Part shown: positions 54,617 to 63,642 of the stretch, one piece after another
Layout of the letters: each line of letters starts with the position of its first letter
How positions within the stretch are numbered: the first letter of the stretch is position 1
Assembly (NCBI RefSeq): GCF_009688965.1
Contig: NZ_AP021875.1
Location: forward strand, 3,534,001 to 3,598,000
Length of the DNA: 64,000 nucleotides
Direction of reading: 5' to 3'
DNA from: Desulfosarcina widdelii
GTDB lineage: Bacteria; Desulfobacterota; Desulfobacteria; Desulfobacterales; Desulfosarcinaceae
Made by a program: the position numbers and the translations under genes
The notes under the pieces: model-generated
The model's input: the letters and a program-made list of their open reading frames with translations, nothing else
What the model was told of the DNA's origin: nothing
Database searches by the model: none

Positions 54617-54769
54617 TTAGGGTGCGGACTCTTGTGGCAAAACATGCAAAAGAGCAATCCGGGCATTAACCATTTCTGCCAGACTAACCGCATAGGCAAA
54701 GGCATGACGGGCGTTATCGGAAAGATCCGTGGCGTGTAGGATCTTTTTTATGCTAATCTTTGGCAGCAA
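54617..54769 (-). CDS. Truncated universal stress protein (N-terminal 50 residues)
   Basis: The frame starts with a TTG at 54769 preceded by AAAGGAG at a normal spacing and ends with TAA. The sequence (KISIKKILHATDLSDNARHAF, then ALLHVLPQ) is the N-terminal beta-alpha-beta unit of UspA; the rest of the domain, including the ATP-loop, is missing. It sits tightly between the acyl-CoA ligase and racemase genes, 13 and 20 bases from its neighbours. It may be a short remnant or a new small protein made in the operon. Confidence 0.6.
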   Translation of the reverse strand: MLPKISIKKILHATDLSDNARHAFAYAVSLAEMVNARIALLHVLPQESAP

Positions 54770-54782
54770 CGTTTCCACTCCT

Positions 54783-56384
54783 TTATTGCTTCAATTTACT
54801 TTTAATCACCTTTCCGGTCGGTGTTCGTGGCAACTCTTTCACGAATGCATAAAATTCCGGAACCTTATAATCGGCCAAATGTTCCTTGCAGAAAGACTTT
54901 ACCTCTTCTTCAGTCAGCTCCACACCTGCTTTGGGAACAATTACGGCTTTGACCTTCTCACCGAAAATTTTATCCTGAACGCCACATACCGCAGCCTCCA
55001 ATATCTTCGGATGCGCATAAAGCGTGTTTTCAAGCTCCACGCAGTATATGTTCTCTCCGCCCCTGATAATCATGTCTTTCTTTCTGTCCATGATGTATAA
55101 ATAACCGTCATCGTCGAACTTTCCTAAATCTCCGGTGTGAAACCATCCATCCGTGAACGACGCTTCGGTTGCCTCGGGCATGTTCCAATAGCCTTTGAAA
55201 ACGGAAGCCCCTTTGTACAAAAACTCACCGGTTTCATTGGCCACGGCCGGCTCCCCGTTTTCCCTGGCAACCTTGATTTCCATACATGGCGTGCTCCATC
55301 CAATGGATCCAAGTTTTTTCAACGCAGCTTCAGGAGGTAACGCAAACGTAAAAGACCCCGCCTCGGTCATGCCACCGGCATTGATGAACTTCGAGTTGGG
55401 GAACATCACCGACAGGCGTTTGATCAATTCCGGGGCAGCCGGGGCAGCGCCGGAGATGGTGTATTTCAACGAAGAAAAGTCATATTGGTCAAAATCTTCG
55501 AGGTTGGCCCAAAACCAGTACATCGTCGGTACCGCAATAACCAGATTGACTTTTTCTCTGGCCATCAACTCTAAAGATTCACGGGTTTTGAATGCCTTCA
55601 TGATGACAATCGTTCCGCCTTTCAGCACGGATGTCATCAATTGGCTATACAGCGCCGACGCATGGAACAGGGGGGTGAGAATGAGTTGTTTCGTATCGGA
55701 TTCTATTTCCATGACATATGCGGCTGACATGGCATTGCAAATGAGATTTCGGTGGCACAGCATTGCACCTTTCGGTTTACCGGTGGTGCCTGAAGTATAC
55801 ATGATGGCTGCCACGTCTTCCTCATCAATTTCAACCGGCAGATAGTCTTTACCTTTCCATTCCATCAACTCGTTAATGTTGGGAATGTTTTTATCGGTTG
55901 CATCGCCTGCAGTGAACAGCTTTTTCAAGGAATCCAATCGGTCACGGAAACGGTTGATTTGATCCATGTAGATGGATTCAAAAATCAATGCACTGGCCCC
56001 GGTATCATTCAACTGATACACCATCTCATCCGGACTCAACCTGTAATTGAGCGGTTGACAGATGGCACCAATTTGAGCGACCGCGAAAAAACACACGCAA
56101 AATTCGATGGTATTGGTAAAAAGGATAGCGACCCGATCTCCTTTTTGCACATCGTGCTGCAATTGAAGGGCTGAAGAAAGTTTATTGGCCAGACTGCTGA
56201 ATTCGCCATACGTAATTGAATTCTGGTCATAAATTAAAGCTGTCCGATCGGGATATTGTGCTGCCGTTCGCTGCAGCATCTCTCCGAGGGAGAGCGGACG
56301 ATCCGCATAAACATTGATTTGCGTATCCCCAATGGTTTTAGAAATGATATTCAGCCCTTCTTCGCTCCAGGAACCGGCTTTCAT
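54783..56384 (-). CDS. AMP-dependent acyl-CoA ligase
   Basis: The product has 533 residues. The motifs YTSGTTGKPKGAMLCHRN (near residue 195), GGMTEAG, the hinge GDLGKFDDDGYLYIMDRKKDMIIRGGENIYCVE, and the C-terminal PRTPTGKVIKSKL with the catalytic lysine are all present. This is the typical layout of FadD3/MenE-like ligases for medium-size carboxylic acids. The enzyme would activate the imported acid to its CoA ester. It is followed by the Usp fragment and the racemase gene on the same strand. The exact acid is unknown. Confidence 0.92.
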   Translation of the reverse strand: MKAGSWSEEGLNIISKTIGDTQINVYADRPLSLGEMLQRTAAQYPDRTALIYDQNSITYGEFSSLANKLSSALQLQHDVQKGDRVAILFTNTIEFCVCFFAVAQIGAICQPLNYRLSPDEMVYQLNDTGASALIFESIYMDQINRFRDRLDSLKKLFTAGDATDKNIPNINELMEWKGKDYLPVEIDEEDVAAIMYTSGTTGKPKGAMLCHRNLICNAMSAAYVMEIESDTKQLILTPLFHASALYSQLMTSVLKGGTIVIMKAFKTRESLELMAREKVNLVIAVPTMYWFWANLEDFDQYDFSSLKYTISGAAPAAPELIKRLSVMFPNSKFINAGGMTEAGSFTFALPPEAALKKLGSIGWSTPCMEIKVARENGEPAVANETGEFLYKGASVFKGYWNMPEATEASFTDGWFHTGDLGKFDDDGYLYIMDRKKDMIIRGGENIYCVELENTLYAHPKILEAAVCGVQDKIFGEKVKAVIVPKAGVELTEEEVKSFCKEHLADYKVPEFYAFVKELPRTPTGKVIKSKLKQ

Positions 56385-56430
56385 CGTTGTTCTCCTTTGT
56401 TCAAATAATGGACACCGAGAGTATCGTTCA

Positions 56431-57717
56431 TCATTTAATCGGCCCCATAATCATTTCCGGGAAAAAGGTTGTCAAGGTCGGTATATACGTCAGTATGAGT
56501 ATGGATAAAAACATGATCAAAAGCGTCGGTAAAACTGCCCGGAAGACCTTGCTGAGCGGACGATCGAACATGGATGCCGCCAGAAAACAATTCACGCCAA
56601 TCGGCGGCGTAATATAGCCAACCCCCAAATTGAGAATCAGGATCAGGCCGAAATGGATGGGATCGACCCCCATGGCGATGGCAACCGGGTATAGGATGGG
56701 AGCCATGATCAGGATTCCGGCAATAATTTCAATGAAGGTGCCGAGGACCAGCAGCATGACATTGACGACCAGCAGAAAGAACAGTTTGTTGTTCAGTGTG
56801 GCCACGGTCCACTCGGTGATCTGATTGGGGATCTGCATATACGTCAGGAATTCACTCATCAAAAGGGAACCGGCGGTGATGATCAGCAGAACCCCGATGG
56901 TAACCCCGGAGTCGATGGTAATGCGGCATATCTCGCGTGGAGATAATTTTCTATAGATACACAGTTCGACAAAGTATGCGTACACTGCCGCGATGACTGC
57001 AGCTTCAGTGGCGGTAAACACGCCGGAAAAGATCCCGCCGAAAATAATCAGCGGCATTAACAGTCCCCAAATACCGCTTTTAAAGGATTCCCAGAGGGTG
57101 CGTGTGCTGTAAGTCGTCTCTGAGATGGTTCCATCCCGCCGGGCGGTATATATGGCATACAGACACAAGGCGAAAACGATAAATATGGCAGGAATAAACC
57201 CGGATAGAAACATCCGGGCAATGGAATTGTCCGTCACCAGACAGTAAAGAATCATCGGGATGCTGGGTGGCACGATGATACCCAGAATGGATGAAGACGT
57301 CAGAAGTCCGACTGAAAAGTTTTCGGATGCCCCCTGTTTTCTCAAGGCAGGTACCATCAAACCGCCGATGGCTGCCAACGTTGCCAGTGCCGAACCGGAA
57401 ACGGCACCGAAGAGGGCGCAAGAAACGATTGCTGCGATAGCCATTCCTGCCTTGAAATGGCCGACCAGTGCTTCGGCAAATTCCACAATCTTTTTGGCAA
57501 TAACCCCGCTGGTCATCAAATTCCCTGCCAAGACGAAAAACAGCACGCACAACAGAGAGAACTTGTCCAGTTTCAGGAACATGGCCTGGCCGATCATCAT
57601 CAGAGGGATATCTGTGAACCACACAAATCCGCAAAACGCCGCTAAAAAGAGTGAGACCCCCACGGGAACACTGATCAAGGTGAGGCCGAAAAACACTACA
57701 AGTACAATGAGTTCCAT
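56431..57717 (-). CDS. dctM: TRAP transporter large membrane subunit
   Basis: The product has 428 residues with about 12 membrane helices, matching DctM (TIGR00786-like): FGAVSGSALATLAAIGGLMVPALRKQG, then GVTIGVLLIITAGSL, then PIHFGLILILNLGVGYITPPIGVNCF. It forms the sodium-coupled transport pathway for a carboxylate delivered by DctP. It should work with DctQ, but the dctQ gene is interrupted by an insertion sequence. The gap between the dctQ remnant stop and the start of dctM is 17 bases. Confidence 0.95.
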   Translation of the reverse strand: MELIVLVVFFGLTLISVPVGVSLFLAAFCGFVWFTDIPLMMIGQAMFLKLDKFSLLCVLFFVLAGNLMTSGVIAKKIVEFAEALVGHFKAGMAIAAIVSCALFGAVSGSALATLAAIGGLMVPALRKQGASENFSVGLLTSSSILGIIVPPSIPMILYCLVTDNSIARMFLSGFIPAIFIVFALCLYAIYTARRDGTISETTYSTRTLWESFKSGIWGLLMPLIIFGGIFSGVFTATEAAVIAAVYAYFVELCIYRKLSPREICRITIDSGVTIGVLLIITAGSLLMSEFLTYMQIPNQITEWTVATLNNKLFFLLVVNVMLLVLGTFIEIIAGILIMAPILYPVAIAMGVDPIHFGLILILNLGVGYITPPIGVNCFLAASMFDRPLSKVFRAVLPTLLIMFLSILILTYIPTLTTFFPEMIMGPIK

Positions 57718-57734
57718 CCAATTGTCTCCGGCAG

Positions 57735-57846
57735 TTAGCTGGTTTTAGCTGATAAATGTTCCCGGACGGTTTGAACTGTGGCTGCGGCGTAGCGGAGGCA
57801 CATCAGCAGGCCACCCAAAGGGACGACAGCGTAGGCAATATACATA
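57735..57846 (-). pseudogene. dctQ: dctQ 3' remnant (cut off by the IS at 57847)
   Basis: This stretch encodes the 35 C-terminal residues YIAYAVVPLGG, then LLMCLRYAAATV, ending SAKTS, including the last membrane helix of DctQ. It starts in the target duplication and lacks a start codon. It is the continuation of the 5' part at 59547-59930. Joined, they make a DctQ of about 162 residues, the usual size. Confidence 0.85.
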
Positions 57847-59547
57847 GGGCTTCCTGAATTAGTAAAGATGCCGCATTAGCATGGGTAAATTCACCCTCTC
57901 AACAGTGACAGGTGCATTTTAGCCTGAAAATATTTACCGACTAATCGACCCAAAAGCCCGTTAAATCGTCTCTGAAGCACTCTGATATGGACCATGAACA
58001 GCAACGAGGAAGTAAAAAAGAGAGAAGAAAGGCCTTTCAGCCATTTCTCCAAGTTCATGACGATGAAGGATACCGCGATCGCCGTCTCGGATGTCACTGC
58101 CAGCTTACACATGATTCTGGATAGACTGAAGCGCCGCTTGCCCTGGCCGAACTTTCCCTCGATCGGGATCCGATCGAGCTCATCCTGACGGACCTGCTTT
58201 TTGATCTCTTTCTGTATCTCGACAGCGGCCGGTGGCCGGCCCAGCGGGGGACCCGAAAGGCGGATTCCATGTTTCTTGCAGAACCGGCGATTATCTTGGT
58301 TACGGTAAATCCGATCCACATGAACCGATGCCGGATAGTGCCCAAATCGTTTTCGAAATGCCTTGATCTGATCGATCAGATCCCCGGATTCATTGAAGGC
58401 ATCCCAACTGATGCGGTCCACGAATGAAATGCCATTGATGAGACTGACCGATATCTTGGCACCAAATTCGGTAGCCGCACCGGCCTTACCCCGTTTGATC
58501 GGACGCACATGGGGTTGGCTGATGCTGACGATGCGATCATCGATACGATTTTCATGCTGGTCATACATCCATTGCTGCTGGCGATAGACTTCGTGAATGA
58601 CCAGCAGCTCTTTGTACTGACGGGGACTGAGCTTCGTTAGCGGCGTTCGTTGGGATAGCTTGGTTATGCTTTTCAAGTTGCGCTTGAGATATCCCAACTG
58701 TTTCCGAATGGCCTTACGCCTCTTGCTCTTTGACAATCTTTTGCTTTTGGCTGCAGATAGAAACGCTTTGCGGGCTAACTTACGGTAGGTACGCGGTTTG
58801 GGATATTTCCCCTTGAATGGACTGTGTAGGATATCAATGATCCCTTCACTCTTCTCCCGGGCGGTATTCAACAACTTGAGGTCGGTTGGGAAAGTAATAT
58901 CCGCGGGGGTACATGTGGCATCCAGAAGTAATTTGCCCTGGTTTTCACTACCTCCACCTGTAGGCGTGGAATCATCGTCATTTTTGGTTTGGGAACGGTC
59001 TTTCGATTGTTTTTCTTGTTCAAGTGCCTTGCGGGCAATCGACTCATTGATCTTGGCCAGCATCTTTTTGCCAAACCGCTTGCGGAAGTATACGAACAGG
59101 GACGGATCAAAGGGCTTTTCGTCCTCATAGGCCTTGTAGCCTAAAAAGTATTGGAGATACGGATTTTCCCGGATCTGTTCTACCGTCTCTTCATCGCTGG
59201 TTCCCAAGCGCTCCTTGATAATCAGGGCGCCCAAGGCGACTCTTACCGATTTGGCCGGAGGGCCCAAACCGGAGTTGGTCAACGATTTACTGTAGGCCGG
59301 TTCGAACTGACCCCATGGAATAAACTTGGCTAATTTCACCCAGCGATTGTCGCTTCGCAGTTTTCCGCCGAAAGGCAATTCGAAAGTTTCGAATTCCAGC
59401 TGCTTTTGATTATGTCGATACATGATAGGACCGAGAAAAGTGCAAGGGTTTTGAGGGGTAAAGCGTGGTTATATTTGCATTTAGCTCGATCCTCAATACC
59501 ATAAAATGTATAGTATTTCAAGTGTTTATCTTTAATTCAGGAAACCC
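57847..59547 (-). mobile_element. IS5/IS1182-like insertion sequence, complete, 1701 bp
   Basis: The ends GGGCTTCCTGAATTA (57847-57861) and the complementary TAATTCAGGAAACCC (59533-59547) form inverted repeats with one mismatch, flanked by the 6-bp duplication TACATA on the plus strand (57841-57846 and 59548-59553). One intact transposase gene fills it. Removing the element and one duplication exactly restores the dctQ reading frame. Confidence 0.92.
57891..59423 (-). CDS. IS5/IS1182-like DDE transposase
   Basis: The product has 510 residues. The N-terminal DUF772-like domain has NPYLQYFLGYKAYEDEKPFD and FVYFRKRFG. A first catalytic Asp sits in LLLDATCTPADITFP. The middle domain is basic (KSKRLSKSKRRKAIRKQ). 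The C-terminal DDE domain has VHVDRIYRNQDN and IPIEGKFGQGKRRFSL, which carries the catalytic Glu. It appears intact. The family name is by pattern; IS5-type and IS1182-type share this layout. Confidence 0.88.
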   Translation of the reverse strand: MYRHNQKQLEFETFELPFGGKLRSDNRWVKLAKFIPWGQFEPAYSKSLTNSGLGPPAKSVRVALGALIIKERLGTSDEETVEQIRENPYLQYFLGYKAYEDEKPFDPSLFVYFRKRFGKKMLAKINESIARKALEQEKQSKDRSQTKNDDDSTPTGGGSENQGKLLLDATCTPADITFPTDLKLLNTAREKSEGIIDILHSPFKGKYPKPRTYRKLARKAFLSAAKSKRLSKSKRRKAIRKQLGYLKRNLKSITKLSQRTPLTKLSPRQYKELLVIHEVYRQQQWMYDQHENRIDDRIVSISQPHVRPIKRGKAGAATEFGAKISVSLINGISFVDRISWDAFNESGDLIDQIKAFRKRFGHYPASVHVDRIYRNQDNRRFCKKHGIRLSGPPLGRPPAAVEIQKEIKKQVRQDELDRIPIEGKFGQGKRRFSLSRIMCKLAVTSETAIAVSFIVMNLEKWLKGLSSLFFTSSLLFMVHIRVLQRRFNGLLGRLVGKYFQAKMHLSLLRG

Positions 59548-59930
59548 TACATAGGGAGTTCCATGGCGACGGAAACCTGGCCGGTGGTGTATTGATAGAC
59601 GGTGAATTTTAAACCCAGTACAATCAGCAAGACGCCCATGAAAAAAGAGAATCCATTGGACAGCAGGGTGAAAACGACCCTGCCTCGTTTGAACATATCC
59701 GGAACGATATCGACCTTGATCATGCTATTCTTTTTAACGGCCTGGCTGACTGCCAAGTAGACCAGCAGCACCAGTGCATACCGGGCATATTCCTCCACGA
59801 ATACGAACCCCGTATGAAATATATAACGCAGGACGATATTCAGGAAAACCACGGCGACGGAGCTTAAAATCAGTATCAGGATCAGAAATTCTTCAACATG
59901 TGACGCCATTTTTTCGAATTTAGATAGCAT
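59547..59930 (-). pseudogene. dctQ: TRAP transporter small membrane subunit, truncated by IS insertion
   Basis: The frame encodes 127 residues with the first three helices of DctQ (SVAVVFLNIVLRYIF, VFVEEYARYALVLLVYLAVSQAVKKN and a third helix). It ends MELPM and then a TAG stop that comes from the duplicated target bases and the IS edge. The remaining 35 residues, with helix 4, are on the other side of the IS at 57735-57846. The truncated protein may still insert in the membrane but is probably unable to support transport. Confidence 0.88.
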
Positions 59931-59958
59931 GATGCTTTCCCCATGGCGGTGTTTTTAT

Positions 59959-59996
59959 GGGTGCTTTCCGAAGAAACAGCATATCGAAAAGCACCC
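59959..59996 (-). promoter_or_regulatory. Intercistronic hairpin between dctP and dctQ
   Basis: GGGTGCTTT (59959-59967) pairs with AAAGCACCC (59988-59996) around a short loop. It follows the dctP stop codon on the minus strand. No T-run follows on that strand, so it is unlikely to be a terminator. Such hairpins often stabilise the upstream message so the binding protein is made in excess over the membrane subunits. Confidence 0.55.
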
Positions 59997-60020
59997 GGAG
60001 GAGCTTGAATCTTTAAAAAA

Positions 60021-61067
60021 TCAACGTTGATAATTGACCACCTCAAAGACCTTTTCCGCTATGGCTTTTCCTTTGGCGTCATATTCACCTAAGCGCCATT
60101 CGACAACACTTTTGGTTGCATCAACGAACTTTTGCATCTCTTCCGGTGGAAGATCGATTGTCTGGATACCTTTTTCCTCAAATATTTCTAATGCTCTTTG
60201 TTCGGCTTTTTTTTCTCCTTCCCAGTGTTCCCGGCATGCCCTGTCGATCGCCGCATCGAATTTTACTCTGACGTCATCGGGGATTTTGTCGTACCAGCCC
60301 TTGTTGACCATAAACATGTACAACCCGAAGGTATGACCCGTCTTGACAAAATATTTGATTACTTCGGTGTATTTGACAAGAACGGCCACATTGGGCGGCA
60401 GGTCGCACCCATCTACAACCCCCTGCTTGAGTGATTCATAAAGATCTGGAAATTGAATGACCATGGGTTCGATATCCAGAGCTTTGAACGTCTTCAATAA
60501 AATCGGCGATGGCGCGACCCGAAATTTGAGTTTGCTGATTTCCTCAAGGGTGCGCGCTTCTTTATTAAGCTCCAATCCGTACAAACCGAAGGTGCAAAAT
60601 CCCATTCCCTTAAATCCATAAGATTCGACGCCTTTAAGAAATTCCTGGGAAACCGGACTGTCGAGAAAAGTCTCGGCCTTTTCCCAGGAATTGACCACAA
60701 AGGGCAGGACCAAGGAATCCGTGTAAGGAATGGTCGTCCCGAGAACGGCTATGGGCATGATCACACCCTGAAGCGCGCCCATCCGGGTTTTATCGATCAT
60801 TTCAGGATCGGTACCCATCACGGCGTTCGGAAAAAATTTTGCTTCAATTTCACCGGCACAGGATTCGTTGATGTATTTTTCCGCCAGAACCCCTGCAGTT
60901 CCACCACCGACTTTGGGATTGGTGTCAAATCCGAAGCGGAATTGCATTTTTTTAGCTTCAGCGTTAATCGGTGAGGACAAAACCAGCGTGGCGGTTAACA
61001 TGAAAGCACCAATAAAAACGATGGAACGCATCCCCTTTATGCAAAGCCCCATTCTAACTCTACCCAT
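60021..61067 (-). CDS. dctP: TRAP transporter periplasmic substrate-binding protein
   Basis: The product has 348 residues. A signal peptide (about 1-38, ending NAEAKK) is followed by a DctP domain with GTDPEMIDKTRMGALQGVIMP, FRVAPSPILLKTFKALDIEPMVIQFPDLYESLKQGVVDG and DDVRVKFDAAIDRACRE. The arginine in KFRVAPSP is the one that binds the substrate carboxylate in DctP proteins. The start at 61067 is fixed by the AGGAGG just before it; an earlier start would put codons inside the ribosome-binding site. The ligand is unknown. Confidence 0.93.
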   Translation of the reverse strand: MGRVRMGLCIKGMRSIVFIGAFMLTATLVLSSPINAEAKKMQFRFGFDTNPKVGGGTAGVLAEKYINESCAGEIEAKFFPNAVMGTDPEMIDKTRMGALQGVIMPIAVLGTTIPYTDSLVLPFVVNSWEKAETFLDSPVSQEFLKGVESYGFKGMGFCTFGLYGLELNKEARTLEEISKLKFRVAPSPILLKTFKALDIEPMVIQFPDLYESLKQGVVDGCDLPPNVAVLVKYTEVIKYFVKTGHTFGLYMFMVNKGWYDKIPDDVRVKFDAAIDRACREHWEGEKKAEQRALEIFEEKGIQTIDLPPEEMQKFVDATKSVVEWRLGEYDAKGKAIAEKVFEVVNYQR

Positions 61068-61144
61068 TTTTTCCTCCTGCAATATTTGTGTTTAAAACGT
61101 CTTTTCTTTTTATTGCTGAAACACGATAATGCCCGGTGTGCTCG

Positions 61145-61903
61145 TTACCAGATTGAGTAACCGCCATCAATAAACAGAGTAGATCCGGTAACATATTGTG
61201 ATGCGGCGGAAGATAAAAACAGCACGCTTCCAACGATTTCTTCCGGTTTGCCAAACCTTCTCAAAGGAATTTTCTCCATTAGAAAGTTATAATGTTTTTC
61301 GTTGCTTTGTTGTTCTGCTGTCATATCCGTCTGGAAAAAACCGGGTGCGATACAATTTACTCTTATGTTGAAAGGCGCCCATTCCAGAGCCAATGCCTTC
61401 GTCATTTGAATGATCGCGGCTTTGGAGGCGCAATAATGCAATGATCGGTTGGAAGCCATTTTCCCGTATACAGAAGCGATATTAATAATGTTCCCGGTCT
61501 TTTTTTCGATCATTTGCCGACCTACTGTCCGGGATAGCAAGAAAACAGCATTCAGGTTGATATCTATAACGCGGTCCCATTCTGCTTTGGATATCTCCGT
61601 GGTGCGTTCCATAGGAGCGATGCCCGCATTATTGACGAGAATATCTATTCTGCCGAGCATTTTGATTGTCGCTTGAACCATGTCTTTAACGGCCGTATCA
61701 TCACATAAATCAGCTTGAAAAACAGTAGACGTCCCGCCGGCCGCAGAAATTTCTTTTGCTGTTTCCGCCAATGATTGATTATCCCTGCCAATGGCAACAA
61801 TATGGGCGCCGGCGCCGGCCATCCCTATTGCCATTGCACGCCCCAGGCCTCTACTTGCACCTGTTACCATTGCGATTCGATTCTCAAGCGTGAACTGATT
61901 CAT
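61145..61903 (-). CDS. Short-chain dehydrogenase/reductase
   Basis: The product has 252 residues, FabG-like. The NAD(P)-binding TGASRGLGRAM (about residues 14-24), NNAGIAP and the catalytic YCASKAA (Tyr/Lys) are present, with the active-site Ser in INIASVYG. It probably oxidises a hydroxyacyl-CoA or reduces a keto compound in the catabolic pathway. It is the first gene after a likely terminator hairpin, followed by dctP. Confidence 0.92.
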   Translation of the reverse strand: MNQFTLENRIAMVTGASRGLGRAMAIGMAGAGAHIVAIGRDNQSLAETAKEISAAGGTSTVFQADLCDDTAVKDMVQATIKMLGRIDILVNNAGIAPMERTTEISKAEWDRVIDINLNAVFLLSRTVGRQMIEKKTGNIINIASVYGKMASNRSLHYCASKAAIIQMTKALALEWAPFNIRVNCIAPGFFQTDMTAEQQSNEKHYNFLMEKIPLRRFGKPEEIVGSVLFLSSAASQYVTGSTLFIDGGYSIW

Positions 61904-61935
61904 TTCTCATCCGTAGAGCCGAAAGTTAATGTCAA

Positions 61936-61994
61936 AAAGGGAAAGCGCCTTCCTTCAGCCGTTGCCCGTGTCAGGCCGCAGAGTGGAAGGCGCT
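61936..61994 (-). terminator. Likely terminator or attenuator between the SSS symporter and SDR genes
   Basis: AGCGCCTTCC (minus strand, 61994-61985) pairs perfectly with GGAAGGCGCT (61953-61944). On the minus strand it is followed by a pyrimidine-rich run with five T (TTTCCCTTTTT). The loop is long (about 31 nt), so it could be a partial terminator. It would separate the ligase/SSS transcript from the SDR/TRAP transcript. Confidence 0.5.
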
Positions 61995-62016
61995 GTTCGG
62001 GATATCCGCCGGTCTG

Positions 62017-63612
62017 TCAGGACACCGCAGGAACGATCTTGAGAATCAGGTACCCGAAAAAGACAACACTGATAATAATCAGACCCCACGCGGTCAATTT
62101 CGTGGTTCGGATTTCATTTGCCAGAATATCGGGCGAGTATGCGGTAATTGCCTCTTTGGACAGGCTCGTGCCCCGCAAGGTGTCGAAGGTTTCCATATCC
62201 TCTTGCTTTGGTTTGGTGATCGCGGAGACGAACCACATCACAATACAAGATAGCAAAAGGCAGTAGATCACCGGGTCAAGATTGAGCGGCAACGCAAACA
62301 GTTTCGCTTTCTTAACCAACTGGTATAGCAAGATATAGGAGCCTACCCCAACAATCATCGACGCGATCGCACCTTGCCGCGTGACCTTTTTGAACTCGAA
62401 GCCACCGACGATCATAGGCATCCAGGAGGTGCAAAAGAGAGCGCCGGCCCAGGCTCCGATCCAATAGATGGCCAACGGTTTTGTTAAAGCGATCACCAGT
62501 ATCACCAGACCGATAAAAATTTGAGCATATCTGGCGTATAACACCTTCTGATTTTCGGTGAGGGTTCGTGAAGAGGCCCGTTCGAACAAATCCCTGGAGA
62601 GAGCAAACCCCGCCGCGATGAAAATCGACGCAGCCGTAGAAAGAATTGCCGCCATGATTCCGGCGATCCCAATTCCCCCTAAAAAGGAAGGAACCAGGTT
62701 TTGCGAGGCCCAGATAAACACTTGATCCGCTGGCTTGATGTCGGGGTTGATGAGAAATACGGCCGAACATCCCAGAAACAACACGGTCACGCCCGCTGTT
62801 GCCATAAACGTCGACCATGCGATCGACCGCATGAGGACAAAATCATCCTTGGCCGGAAAGGCTCTCATGGCAATCCATGGCGCGACCGGGAAAAAGACCA
62901 TCCATAGGATCAGCTGGCCGAGTGTCCAACCTACCGGCATTTTGTAAAGAGCTCCACCCGAACTCCAAAACAGCTCGTTCTTCTGCATCAATCCTGTCGT
63001 TATGGCTTCGAATCCGCCGGCTTTGACCACCAGTAAAGGCGCCACGACAAAACAGCCGATGAGGATGGTGACCAGCATGATGGTGTCGTTAACGACCACA
63101 CTCCACATTCCTGCGGCGGAACAAAATATCACCAGCGCCAGGGCAAAAATGATGACGACCCAGGTGTAAGGGATTCCGGTAATCGAACTCAGCAGTACCC
63201 CGGCCCCCATAAACTGTACGAGTCCATAACCCATCAGGCCGACGATCATGATGATGGTTGCGATGATCCGGGTCGTTGAACCGTACCGCTGTTGAATAAA
63301 GTCCGGCATGGTCATCGAGCCATAGGCTCGCAGTTTCCTGCCGACGTAAAGCATCGCGATCACCATTCCAACCCAGCTTCCATACGCGAGCAGAAAAATC
63401 GGCGGCCCATTCAGGTATTCGATGCCGGCGATTCCCACGAAGGTAACGGCGCTGGTGTAACTTGCTGTCAACGCTCCAGCGACCCACAGTGTGGTCGCCC
63501 TATTGCCCATCACGTAGTAATCTTTGGAGTTTTTAATGTATCGGGTGACATAGAAGGAAACAATCACATATAGCAGAAGTGTACCGAAAAATATTGCATT
63601 GGTCAGATTCAT
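62017..63612 (-). CDS. Sodium:solute symporter (SSS family)
   Basis: The product has 531 residues with about 13 membrane helices. The first helices have the SSS pattern TRYIKNSKDYYVMGNRATTLWVAGALTASYTSAVTFVGIAGIEY, and the family block GIAGIMAAILSTAASIFIAAGFALSRDLFER is clear. It should import a sodium-coupled organic acid or similar compound. A 47-residue membrane protein is encoded just upstream (in transcription), a common partner arrangement. This gives the region two uptake systems, SSS and TRAP. Confidence 0.93.
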   Translation of the reverse strand: MNLTNAIFFGTLLLYVIVSFYVTRYIKNSKDYYVMGNRATTLWVAGALTASYTSAVTFVGIAGIEYLNGPPIFLLAYGSWVGMVIAMLYVGRKLRAYGSMTMPDFIQQRYGSTTRIIATIIMIVGLMGYGLVQFMGAGVLLSSITGIPYTWVVIIFALALVIFCSAAGMWSVVVNDTIMLVTILIGCFVVAPLLVVKAGGFEAITTGLMQKNELFWSSGGALYKMPVGWTLGQLILWMVFFPVAPWIAMRAFPAKDDFVLMRSIAWSTFMATAGVTVLFLGCSAVFLINPDIKPADQVFIWASQNLVPSFLGGIGIAGIMAAILSTAASIFIAAGFALSRDLFERASSRTLTENQKVLYARYAQIFIGLVILVIALTKPLAIYWIGAWAGALFCTSWMPMIVGGFEFKKVTRQGAIASMIVGVGSYILLYQLVKKAKLFALPLNLDPVIYCLLLSCIVMWFVSAITKPKQEDMETFDTLRGTSLSKEAITAYSPDILANEIRTTKLTAWGLIIISVVFFGYLILKIVPAVS

Positions 63613-63642
63613 AAGGCCCTCCCCTCCCCTGTTTGTAAAACG

